The notes under the pieces are model-generated. The model had not been told where the DNA came from. It did no database searches and worked only from the letters and a program-made list of their open reading frames with translations. Made by a program: the position numbers and the translations under genes. This document shows, in pieces, positions 32,621 through 40,630 of a DNA stretch of 48,021 nt. This stretch comes from JAQGMO01 sp050954505. Its GTDB lineage: Bacteria > Pseudomonadota > Gammaproteobacteria > Burkholderiales > Burkholderiaceae_D. The stretch spans positions 1 through 48,021 of the forward strand of contig JBPBPY010000507.1 of assembly GCA_050954505.1 (NCBI GenBank), given 5' to 3'. Position 1 is the stretch's first letter. Each line of letters opens with the position of its first letter.

Positions 32621-33538
32621 ATGCCTGGTGCAGGCATGACAGCCACGCCTGACAGCGCACCCTTGATCGATTCCTTTTGCGACGCGCTCTGGCTTGAAGA
32701 CGGCCTGGCGAAGAATTCGATTGAGGCTTACCGGCGTGACCTGCGCATGTTTGCCGACTGGTTACGGCAGCGCAATGGACGGGACCTGTTTGGCGCGCAG
32801 GCCGAGGACCTGGCCGACTATTTTGCTGCCCGGCGCGCGGACACCAAGCCGGCTTCGGCCAACCGGCGCCTGGCGGTGTTGAAGCGTTTTTACCGCATGG
32901 CCCTGCGCCAGCAGCAGATCGCCATCGACCCCTGCCTGCGCATGACATCGGCCAGGCAAGCCTTGCGGGTGCCAAATACCCTCACTGAAAAACAGGTGGT
33001 TGACCTGTTGGCCGCACCCGACCTTGGCACCCCGCTGGGACTGCGCGACCGCACCATGCTGGAATTGATGTATGCCAGCGGCTTGCGCGTGTCGGAACTG
33101 GTGCTGCTCAAATCCGTCGAACTCAGTCTCAATGATGGCGTGCTGCGCATAACCGGCAAGGGTGGCAAGACCCGCCTGGTGCCATTCGGTGAACATGCGC
33201 GTGACTGGATCGAACGCTACCTGGCGTGTTCCCGTAGTGTGATCTTAAACGGCAAGATCGATGATGCACTTTTTGTAACTGGACGCGGTGGCGCCATGAC
33301 GCGCCAGATGTTCTGGACCCTGATCAAGAAGCACGCGCGCAAGGCCGACATCAATGCGCCACTCTCGCCCCATACGCTGCGCCATGCCTTCGCCACCCAT
33401 TTGCTTAACCACGGCGCCGATCTGCGCGTGGTGCAGCTGTTGCTGGGCCATGCCGACATTTCCACCACGCAGATCTACACCCATGTGGCGCGCGAGCGGC
33501 TCAAGCTGTTGCACAAGGAACATCATCCGCGCGGGTGA
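32621..33538 (+). CDS. xerD: Site-specific tyrosine recombinase XerD
   Basis: The 305-aa recombinase resolves chromosome dimers at dif together with XerC and FtsK. The N-terminal SAM-like core domain (IDSFCDALWLEDGLAKNSIE, AYRRDLRMFADWL) precedes the catalytic domain with Arg in YASGLRVSELV, Lys in ITGKGGKTRLVP, HTLRHAFATHLL (His/Arg pair), LLGHADISTTQIYTHV (His and the nucleophilic Tyr). Length is normal. ATG 32621 or 32636 may be used; neither has a strong ribosome-binding site. This is the housekeeping recombinase, not an island integrase. Confidence 0.94.
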   Translation: MPGAGMTATPDSAPLIDSFCDALWLEDGLAKNSIEAYRRDLRMFADWLRQRNGRDLFGAQAEDLADYFAARRADTKPASANRRLAVLKRFYRMALRQQQIAIDPCLRMTSARQALRVPNTLTEKQVVDLLAAPDLGTPLGLRDRTMLELMYASGLRVSELVLLKSVELSLNDGVLRITGKGGKTRLVPFGEHARDWIERYLACSRSVILNGKIDDALFVTGRGGAMTRQMFWTLIKKHARKADINAPLSPHTLRHAFATHLLNHGADLRVVQLLLGHADISTTQIYTHVARERLKLLHKEHHPRG

Positions 33539-33906
33539 AATCCTGCCTGGTTTTGGGCAGCCGTGCTAGCATAGCCTGCAGCGCTTTCGTGTTCATCACT
33601 GCACGCGGCGCTAACCGGGCCGCAACCTGGTTGCACCTTGTGACAACCGGGCGGCAATCGTGCTCCAACCCTTAAGCAACAATTCATCAACCCTGTAGCG
33701 AGCGTTTGGCAACCCTGTAGCAAGCGTTTGGCAATCCGGTCGCGACTGTTGGCAACTGTTCAGCAACAGCACTTCGACAGCAATTCAACAGCACTTCAAC
33801 AGCTTTTCAGCAGCACTGTACCAGCGCCTGGCCAGTCATGGCCGTCCACTCTTCCTCCTGCGGCGGTTATCCGGGAAATCCACTTTACCTGACAGAGGGC
33901 GACAAC
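33539..33906. repeat. Intergenic region with 22-bp tandem repeats and CAACAGCACTTC repeats
   Basis: Three imperfect copies of CAACCCTGTAGCgAGCGTTTGG run from 33688 to 33752 (second copy at 33710, diverged third at 33732). A second repeat family, (C)AACAGCACTTC(G/A)ACAGC, follows at about 33764-33815. Together they make a Q/S/N-codon-like low-complexity stretch, but frames are interrupted. No gene is called here. Confidence 0.65.
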
Positions 33907-34113
33907 TTGGCAAAACCTAACTTCCAGTACGAAAAGCGGCAAAAAGAACTCGAAAAAAAGCGCAAGAAAGAAGACAAGCTGCGGCGCAAGGCAGAGAAGG
34001 GCAGCGGGTCGGATTCGCCGCAGGCCGAGCCGGACGACCAGGATGCGCAGTCCGTGCACAGCGCCCAGGCAGCCGAAGGCGAAGCGCAGCAGGCGCAAAA
34101 TGGCGCGCCCTGA
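33907..34113 (+). CDS. Conserved small Lys-rich protein (68 aa)
   Basis: A TTG start at 33907 preceded by GAGGGCGACAAC gives MAKPNFQYEKRQKELEKKRK, the N-terminus of a small highly charged protein family found widely in betaproteobacteria. Residues 5-40 form a basic coiled-coil-like helix, and 41-68 are an acidic Gln/Ala/Asp tail. An upstream frame to 33838 exists but lacks similarity and a ribosome-binding site. Function unknown; the charge suggests nucleic-acid or ribosome association, which is only a guess. Confidence 0.7.
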   Translation: MAKPNFQYEKRQKELEKKRKKEDKLRRKAEKGSGSDSPQAEPDDQDAQSVHSAQAAEGEAQQAQNGAP

Positions 34114-34221
34114 GCAACAGCGGCCTGCACGCGCAGTTGCCGCGCGCTGGCGTGGCAATGCAGCCTTGCCCGCTGCGCCCGAACGCTCAACGCGATAGCG
34201 TCCAGCGAACGCCCACCAGCA

Positions 34222-36309
34222 TCAGCGTGACTGGCGATCGACTTTCAACGGCACGGCATGCGCCGGCAGCAGATGGGCATTGATGTGTTCGACAAATGCC
34301 TTGCCTGCTTCACCGATTTTTCCCGTGCGCGGCGCATCCACCAGGCCATGGTAGGCCAGCCTGCCATTGTGATGGGATCGGAATCGCTGCGCCGGTTCGG
34401 TTTTTTTCAGGAAGATGCTGGCCAGGGCGCCATCGGGTCCGTAATGGAAATGCGGATAGGCTTGTGGGCCGGCCTGGCCGGGCGGGTCACCCCGACGCAT
34501 GACAAAGCGCAGTTCGCGTTCCTGGACTTCGTCGGGGCATTCCCGCAGATATCCCCAGTGGGACACGTCGGCGAGGACGAATTTGCGCCCCGCATCATTG
34601 GATCGGGCAAACTGGCCGCGTTCGTGCAGCCAGGTAAACAGGCGCAGCGAAGGCGCATCGGAAAACGCCTTGCGTGCCAGCGCAATCGGCAACGCATCGA
34701 GATCCTTGACAATGGCCAGCTTGCGGTCGAGCTTGGTCATGCACGATCGAATTTCGCCATGCGCGGCCAGCTCGGCTTGCTGCAATCCGGATGTCGATGC
34801 CTGCGCCAGTTGCCGGTACAAACCATCGATTTGCCTGGCCTTGTTCAAGGCGGTGCAGAGGTCGCCATTTGCCCAGTCGAGATCGCTGGCAACCTTTTCA
34901 GCGCTGTTCTGGGAAAATTTCCTGATCATGCGCACGGTCTGGTCCGCCTGGGCAATATGCTCGGCGATGTGTTCGCGGTAGACATCGGCAATCTTCGCAA
35001 TCTGCGAACGGATTGAAACAGCGCTTCCCGCACTGCCGCCTGGCAGCGGCGTGGCGCCGCGCCGGCCCGGATTGTCTGTGTCCTCAAGGGCCGGCTTGCC
35101 GGACGGCAGCGCATTTTTTTTGACTGCCGCGCTTTTCGCCGAGGCATTTTTTTTCTTCGCGGTCTTTGCGCTGGATTGCGCCGGCAGGTTACCAGGCTGC
35201 CGGGCCAGCGCCAATTGCCCCGCGTCCTGCAGCAGATCGATTTCCCGATCGGTTTTTTGCTCACGCAGCTGGCGCTCCGCTTTCGACTCGAACGCCCTGG
35301 CGATATAGCTGCCGGCCTCGCCGCGCAGGGCGGCATCGGTTTGCACCTGTTTGGCGTGCTGCTGCACCAGGTAGATCGATTCACTGGCATTGTCCAGTGC
35401 CTGGTTCAACTGGTCCATGGCCTCCAGATAGTGGCCCAGCATGGTCTGGTCGTGTGTGGCGTGAAAGCTGCGTTGTGCCGCTTCGCGAACGCACGCCAGC
35501 TGGCTGGAAAAACTGCCCAGGCGATGTTTCAGATTGTCGAGGATGGCCACATGCAGCGGTTCCATGTCGGCCAGCTGGATCGCGGCCACCGCAGTGCGCG
35601 TGCCGGGGCAGCAATCATACAATGCACGTTCCACCCGGCGCAGCTCATTGACGAACGCTTCATGCAGACGCTGGATATCTTCCATTTCAGCACCGCCGTC
35701 ATCGAGTGCAATCATCGACAGCTCCAGCTGGTGCAAACCGAATTTCAGCATGCTGGAGGCATCGAAAATCATCTGGTTGGAAAAGCGCTTGAGGGCATGG
35801 TCGAACGGGGTGGGCGGAATTGTCCATTGCCCGGCTTTCTCGGCCACCCTGCACTCGGCAATGAAGGAAATGCCGTTGCTGAAGTCTTCGCGCAGCGATT
35901 TCCTGCTGTCGATCAATGCTCGATTGGCTTCGATGGCTTCCAGCAATTCGTCCCGCGTCAAGTTGTCCCGGTTTGCAGCCCCCGCCAGGGACGTGATGTT
36001 GTCCTCATGGACCTGATCGAGCACGTCTTGGGTCAGATTGTCTTCAAGCAGGTTTGCCAGGTTGAATTCGTCGGCCGCGCCATAGGTTTTGATTTCCGCC
36101 ATCTCGAGTACCCGTTCTGCGGCAATGGCCAGCAAGTCGCGGCCATTTGCCGGTTTTGCCATCCATCCCGGCTGCGCCTGCGCCTGCACTGGCGCCAGCG
36201 GCGCTGTGCGGGACTGCACTGGCCATCTGGTATTGTTGCTGCAATTCTCGGGCGAGATGCGACTCCCGGGTGCGCAGGGGAAGTGCTGCCGTCTCGCCCG
36301 GTCTGGCAA
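34222..36309 (-). CDS. Unknown 695-aa protein, probably N-terminally frameshifted; candidate type III effector
   Basis: I do not recognise the family. The main frame is closed by a non-ATG codon (TTG, 36309), and its first ATG is 36162. An overlapping frame starting at ATG 36412 encodes an effector-like N-terminus: MLPKNNINQTVLHRSF, Pro3, no acidic residue in the first 12, then Pro/Ala/Arg/Gln-rich. It appears to join the main frame near 36190 through a single-base shift in a GCAGGC-repeat tract. The main body is helical to residue 365, with a Lys/Ala linker (381-398, TAKKK and AVKK clusters, NLS-like), then a helical part and a C-terminal domain with SHWGYLREC, YPHFHYGPDG and RFRSHHNGR. A hrp-box-like element lies at 36442-36470. 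Confidence 0.7.
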   Translation of the reverse strand: MPDRARRQHFPCAPGSRISPENCSNNTRWPVQSRTAPLAPVQAQAQPGWMAKPANGRDLLAIAAERVLEMAEIKTYGAADEFNLANLLEDNLTQDVLDQVHEDNITSLAGAANRDNLTRDELLEAIEANRALIDSRKSLREDFSNGISFIAECRVAEKAGQWTIPPTPFDHALKRFSNQMIFDASSMLKFGLHQLELSMIALDDGGAEMEDIQRLHEAFVNELRRVERALYDCCPGTRTAVAAIQLADMEPLHVAILDNLKHRLGSFSSQLACVREAAQRSFHATHDQTMLGHYLEAMDQLNQALDNASESIYLVQQHAKQVQTDAALRGEAGSYIARAFESKAERQLREQKTDREIDLLQDAGQLALARQPGNLPAQSSAKTAKKKNASAKSAAVKKNALPSGKPALEDTDNPGRRGATPLPGGSAGSAVSIRSQIAKIADVYREHIAEHIAQADQTVRMIRKFSQNSAEKVASDLDWANGDLCTALNKARQIDGLYRQLAQASTSGLQQAELAAHGEIRSCMTKLDRKLAIVKDLDALPIALARKAFSDAPSLRLFTWLHERGQFARSNDAGRKFVLADVSHWGYLRECPDEVQERELRFVMRRGDPPGQAGPQAYPHFHYGPDGALASIFLKKTEPAQRFRSHHNGRLAYHGLVDAPRTGKIGEAGKAFVEHINAHLLPAHAVPLKVDRQSR

Positions 36310-36440
36310 CTGGCGCCGGTGGCAGGGATCTTTCCATCGAACCGGTGCCGGCGGCGTCGGCCTGGAATGACCGGTGCAAAACAGTCTGGTTGATATTATT
36401 TTTCGGAAGCATTTTGCACCGCAGAGTGAGTCCTATGGCG

Positions 36441-37589
36441 CTAAGTCGCTGATTCTGCCGAATTGGTTCCATTTGATGGCACGGGCAATGCGTGGCCTGG
36501 TTGCAGAGGGCTTGCCGGTTCCCGCAAGGCGATGCGCACCAGCACCGCACCGTGGTCCGACGCTTCGGGCGAAGCCAGCGTGACATGGTCATTTACATAG
36601 GTCACATCCAGCACTTCGCCGATTGCCAGCTTCGAGGCCGGATTGAAATCCTCCGAGACCAGCACATGGTCGATGGTTTCATAAATGCCTTCATGCACAT
36701 GGGTAAAGCCGACGTCGCGCAACGGATCGCGTCGCGTCTGGATACGGTAGCTGTCGAACAAGCGCTCGTCGATGAGGCTGCTGCCGTTGCCTGCTCTGCC
36801 GGTGCTGCCCGGACTTTTCTGCGTGCCCATTCCACCCATTCCACCCAGTCCACCCAAGCCCATCACCAGCTGGGTCGACACCGCGCTGGCCACATCGTTG
36901 AAGTCGCCCATGACCATGACAGGTACACGCCGGCCAGCCATGGCATCGCTTAACAGATAGCGCAGGCCCAGCGCTTCGGTCGCGCGCTTGATCAATGAGC
37001 GCAGCACCGCCGCACCGAGCTGGAAGCGGTCGTCTTCTGCCACCCCGTTACGATAGTCGGGACGCTTCGATTTCAGGTGCACCACGAACAGCTGCAAGGC
37101 CTTGCCAGGCAACAGCTCGATCTCGGCATGCAGGATGGGACGGGTGAAATGGGTCATGGTCTCCGGCATTTCCGGCAGCGGCACGGCCAGCTTGCCGGGC
37201 AACTCGCTGATGTGCTGCACACGCGTGACCGGCAGGCGCGAGATCAGCGCCACGGCGGGCGTGAGCTTGCCATCCCTGGGCGCCGGTTCATGGCCCACAT
37301 GCACGGCATTGCGGTACAGCCGCGTGCGCGCCAGCACCTGCGGCACGGCTTCCTGGGAAAAAATCTCCTGCAGCGCCACCACATCGGCATCGAGGCGATC
37401 AAGCTGCTGCGCCAGCCAGGTCAGCTTGGCGTCATATTCCTCGGCGCTGTGCGGTTCGATATTGTCGTAAAAGCGCAAGCCGGGCAGGGCCAGGTTCAGC
37501 ACGTTGAAGGTCGCAAAACGCAGGATGGCCGCAGCAGCATCGACGGCTGGCGGCCCATCCATCGCCGGGTTCGGTGGCTGGTAAGACAT
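36441..37589 (-). CDS. Endonuclease/exonuclease/phosphatase family protein
   Basis: The 382-aa protein has the EEP fold: FATFNVLNLALPG (Asn), DVVALQEIFSQ (metal-binding Glu), VVHLKSKRPDYRNG, VMVMGDFNDVASA (catalytic Asp/Asn) and the terminal SPEASDHGAVLVRI (Asp/His pair). A Gly/Met-rich insertion GLGGLGGMGGMG, encoded by 9-bp CCCATTCCA/CCCAGTCCA repeats (36826-36858), sits after the DFND motif. There is no clear signal peptide. The start at 37589 is chosen because homology starts there; the frame is open to 38384. Substrate (nucleic acid, phospholipid or inositol phosphate) cannot be told. Confidence 0.87.
   Translation of the reverse strand: MSYQPPNPAMDGPPAVDAAAAILRFATFNVLNLALPGLRFYDNIEPHSAEEYDAKLTWLAQQLDRLDADVVALQEIFSQEAVPQVLARTRLYRNAVHVGHEPAPRDGKLTPAVALISRLPVTRVQHISELPGKLAVPLPEMPETMTHFTRPILHAEIELLPGKALQLFVVHLKSKRPDYRNGVAEDDRFQLGAAVLRSLIKRATEALGLRYLLSDAMAGRRVPVMVMGDFNDVASAVSTQLVMGLGGLGGMGGMGTQKSPGSTGRAGNGSSLIDERLFDSYRIQTRRDPLRDVGFTHVHEGIYETIDHVLVSEDFNPASKLAIGEVLDVTYVNDHVTLASPEASDHGAVLVRIALREPASPLQPGHALPVPSNGTNSAESAT
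36442..36470 (-). promoter_or_regulatory. hrp-box-like promoter of the 695-aa gene
   Basis: Minus strand: GGAACC (36470-36465), 16-nt spacer, CGACTTA (36448-36442). The -35 is perfect and shares ATGGAACCAATT with the box at 10519-10546; the -10 block has G in place of the second C. It overlaps the last codons of the upstream nuclease gene and would start transcription just before ATG 36412. Confidence 0.5.
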
Positions 37590-37709
37590 GAGCGGGATTC
37601 CCGAAGTCGTGACGTCAGCCAATTTATCATGCCGGCGGGCGCGTTGACGACCTGACCAGCAAAAAGTATATTCAAGCTCACCCGACCCCGACCCCAAAAC
37701 CGCACCCGC

Positions 37710-38192
37710 ATGAGCAAACATGTATCCGAAACCCCTGCCACGCTCTACCTGCGCAAGCTGGGACTGGCCTTCACCCCGCATCCTTATCCCTATGAAGAAC
37801 ATGGCGGCACCAGCGTTTCGGCACGCGAGCTCGGGGTTGACGAACACAGCGTCATCAAGACCCTGGTGATGGAAGATGAATTGGCCCGGCCCCTGATCGT
37901 CCTCATGCATGGCGACTGCAAGGTGTCGACCAGGGAGCTGGCACGCCAGGCCGGTTGCAGGAAGATCGAACCCTGCAAACCCGAGGTCGCCAATCGCCAC
38001 TCCGGTTTCCTCATCGGCGGCACCAGTCCCTTCGGCACGCGCAAAAGCATGCCGGTATTTGCTGAAAAATCGATTTTTGCGCTGGAGCGGCTGTACATCA
38101 ATGGCGGGCGACGCGGTTTTCTCATCGGCATGGCGCCTGCGGTGCTGGCCGAAGCGCTGAAGGTGACACTGGTCGAGGTGGCAATCCGATGA
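37710..38192 (+). CDS. ybaK: Cys-tRNA(Pro) deacylase (YbaK/EbsC type)
   Basis: The 160-aa editing protein hydrolyses mischarged Cys-tRNA(Pro). It shows TPATLYLRKLGLAFTPHPY, HSVIKTLVMED (catalytic Lys region), VSTRELARQAGCRKIEPC, and GFLIGGTSPFGTRKSMPVF (the GxxPxG loop), with INGGRRGFLIGM at the C-terminus. Full length. It is divergent from the nuclease gene and upstream of plsY. Confidence 0.94.
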   Translation: MSKHVSETPATLYLRKLGLAFTPHPYPYEEHGGTSVSARELGVDEHSVIKTLVMEDELARPLIVLMHGDCKVSTRELARQAGCRKIEPCKPEVANRHSGFLIGGTSPFGTRKSMPVFAEKSIFALERLYINGGRRGFLIGMAPAVLAEALKVTLVEVAIR

Positions 38193-38424
38193 ACTGGTCC
38201 TTGCTTGCAGCAGGCTGACAACGGCAGGCGCAAAAATCAGGCAAAATCGCCGCTTGCGCCAGCGCGGTGCATTGTCCGAGGTTGCCGCATCGGTCCGGGT
38301 CGTGAGAACATGCGGCCGGGCCCAGGCACCAAGTCCGGTGCGTCCTGGAACCATCCGCGCGAAAGCCAGGCGAAAGCCGGCCACCAGCCAGGCCTATGCC
38401 ACCAGCCAACCTGAGAACATCATC

Positions 38425-39030
38425 ATGAATACCCTGATCACCGTCATCGCCGCCTATCTGCTCGGCTCGATCTCCTTTGCCGTGGTTGTCAGCAAGTTGT
38501 TCGGCCTGGCCGATCCACGCAGCTATGGTTCGAAAAATCCTGGCGCGACAAATGTTTTGCGAAGCGGCAATCGCCAGGCCGCCATTGCCACACTGGTGGG
38601 CGACTGCGCCAAGGGGGTGCTGGCGGTCTGGCTGGCACGCCGTTATGGTCCGGACTTTGATGTCAGCGATACCGGCGTGGCACTGGCTGCGCTGGCCGTG
38701 TTTCTCGGCCATCTATGGCCGGTATTTTTTCGTTTCGTCGGCGGCAAGGGCGTGGCAACCGCACTCGGCGTGCTGCTGGGCATCAATCTCTGGCTCGGGC
38801 TGGCCACCGCAGTGACCTGGCTGGTGATTGCCTACGCATTCCGCTATTCTTCGCTGGCGGCACTGGTGGCTGCCGTGTTTGCGCCGTTTTACTACGGTTT
38901 GCTGTTTGGCACCGATGTCATGCTGCTGGCCATCGTCGTCATGAGCGTGCTGCTGATCTGGCGCCATGGCAAGAACATCGGCAATCTGCTGAGCGGCAAG
39001 GAAACCCGCATCGGCGCGGCGAAAAAGTAG
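38425..39030 (+). CDS. plsY: Glycerol-3-phosphate acyltransferase PlsY
   Basis: The 201-aa integral membrane enzyme makes lysophosphatidic acid from acyl-phosphate. Its three cytoplasmic motifs are present: GSISFAVVVSKLFGL (motif 1), YGSKNPGATNVLRSGNR (motif 2) and FVGGKGVATALGVLLG (motif 3). Five hydrophobic segments are visible. The frame is open to 38254, but ATG 38425 begins directly with the first membrane helix. It is convergent with tsaD, a common pairing. Confidence 0.95.
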   Translation: MNTLITVIAAYLLGSISFAVVVSKLFGLADPRSYGSKNPGATNVLRSGNRQAAIATLVGDCAKGVLAVWLARRYGPDFDVSDTGVALAALAVFLGHLWPVFFRFVGGKGVATALGVLLGINLWLGLATAVTWLVIAYAFRYSSLAALVAAVFAPFYYGLLFGTDVMLLAIVVMSVLLIWRHGKNIGNLLSGKETRIGAAKK

Positions 39031-39069
39031 CTTGCCCGACAATATAGCCCGGCAACGCAGCTCGGCATT

Positions 39070-39165
39070 CAGCCCATTTTTCAGCCCTCATTCATCCGAT
39101 CACTTGGCCGATCATTCAGATGAGCACTCAGCGCATCATTGAGCCGATCATTCAATCCATCATGC
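39070..39165. repeat. Degenerate CCGATCATTCAG repeats between plsY and tsaD
   Basis: ATTCAG / CCGATCATTCA(G/A) / CGCATCATTGAG variants recur about seven times between the convergent stops. No gene or terminator hairpin with a T-run is seen in the stretch. Confidence 0.5.
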
Positions 39166-40227
39166 AGGCCCGGATACCGTCGGCAATACCGGCGCTGCCG
39201 CCGGCATGTCGATCTGATCGAGGGGCCAGCGCGGGCGCACGTTGAAGGCATAATCGCGCTTGGCTGCCTGCGGATGGATTTGCAGGCGCATGGCACCGGC
39301 AAACGCAATCATTGCCCCATTGTCGGTACAAAATTCCAGCTCCGGGTAATACACATTGAACCGCTTCCTGGCTGCTGCCGCATTCAAGGCCGCCCGCAGC
39401 TGCTTGTTGGCCCCAACGCCGCCGGCAATCACCAGCCGTTTCAAGCCGGTCTGCTTCAACGCCGTCAGACACTTGGCCACCAGGACCTCGACCAGTGCAT
39501 CAACAAATGCCCGCGCCACGTTGGCCTTGTCCTGTTCGGTGATGTTGACGATCCGGGTCTTCACCACCGTCAACACTGCCGTCTTCAGTCCGGAAAAGCT
39601 GAAGTCCAAGTTTTTCGAGTGCAGCATCGGCCGCGGCAAGGTATACACCGAAGGATCGCCTGCTTCGGCAATCCGTGACAAGGCCGGCCCGCCCGGATAA
39701 CCCAGGCCGAGCAGCTTGGCCGATTTGTCAAAGGCTTCGCCGGCGGCGTCATCCAGCGTTTCGCCCAGCAGCGCATACTGGCCCACACCATCGACACGCA
39801 TTAGCTGGGTATGGCCGCCGGAAACCAGCAGGGCGACGAAGGGAAACGCCGGTGGCGCGCTGGCCAGCAATGGCGAAAGCAGATGGCCTTCCAGGTGGTG
39901 CACGCCAAGCACCGGCCGATCCAGTGCCAGTCCCAGGCCGCAAGCGACCGACGCACCTACCAGCAGCGCGCCAGCCAGGCCCGGTCCCTGGGTATAGGCA
40001 ATTGCATCGATGGCCGCGGCCGGCAGTGCCGCTTTGGCCATGACCTGCTCCAGCAACGGAATGGCGCGCTGGATATGGTCGCGTGAAGCCAGTTCGGGGA
40101 CGACCCCGCCATATTGTTCATGCATGGCTACCTGCGAATGCAAGGCGTGCGCAAGCAAACCGCGCCCGGTGTCATACAAGGCCAGGCCGGTTTCGTCGCA
40201 GGATGATTCAATACCTAATACAAGCAT
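39160..40227 (-). CDS. tsaD: tRNA N6-adenosine threonylcarbamoyltransferase TsaD
   Basis: The 355-aa catalytic subunit of t6A37 synthesis starts MLVLGIESSCDETGLALYD. Further motifs are the metal-binding HHLEGHLLSPLL, VALLVSGGHTQL, DDAAGEAFDKSAKLLGL, FSFSGLKTAV and IAGGVGANKQLR. Full length with canonical start. Repeats lie immediately downstream, and a long non-coding leader lies upstream. Confidence 0.97.
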   Translation of the reverse strand: MLVLGIESSCDETGLALYDTGRGLLAHALHSQVAMHEQYGGVVPELASRDHIQRAIPLLEQVMAKAALPAAAIDAIAYTQGPGLAGALLVGASVACGLGLALDRPVLGVHHLEGHLLSPLLASAPPAFPFVALLVSGGHTQLMRVDGVGQYALLGETLDDAAGEAFDKSAKLLGLGYPGGPALSRIAEAGDPSVYTLPRPMLHSKNLDFSFSGLKTAVLTVVKTRIVNITEQDKANVARAFVDALVEVLVAKCLTALKQTGLKRLVIAGGVGANKQLRAALNAAAARKRFNVYYPELEFCTDNGAMIAFAGAMRLQIHPQAAKRDYAFNVRPRWPLDQIDMPAAAPVLPTVSGPA

Positions 40228-40630
40228 GGGAGATCGATTTGAAAGGGAAGGGTGGAGCGTTTCTTGCTAGAGCTTACTGCTTGTTTGTAGCTTGCTTGTT
40301 GCTTGTTAATGTTCGTTCTTTGCCTGGTTATCGCTTGTGCATTGCTTGTGTATTTCAGAGTCTTGCCAATGTTTTTTTGACTCGTGCTTGACGCCAGCTG
40401 ATTGACCCATGACCGGTTGGCAGCGTGGCGTTGGCTGCCTGATCCGTTGCCAGTCAAGCTGCGGGCGCATTTTGCCCGGTCGCTGCACCGTTGTTGCACG
40501 GTGCTGCTCACCTGCTTGCCGCTTGCGGGTCAGTCACAACGCAGTCACAACGCAGTCGCAACGCAGTTCGTGCCATGATTTTACCGTAGTCACCGGACCA
40601 TCCTTTCATTCGCATAACCGAGTTGGCGCC
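40228..40630. other. Divergent intergenic region tsaD-nasT with short repeats
   Basis: TTGCTTGTT/GCTTGTG repeats fill 40275-40355. An inverted repeat GCACCGT-N6-ACGGTGC lies at 40485-40504. Three 11-bp units CAGTC(A/G)CAACG are at 40531-40563. A frame in phase with nasT extends into the area but is low-complexity. Promoters of tsaD (minus) and nasT (plus) must be here, yet no clear -35/-10 pair was identified. Confidence 0.6.

Noticed and set aside
32621..33538. xerD as an island integrase
   Set aside because: Length, motifs and sequence are those of the housekeeping XerD recombinase, and no island features flank it.
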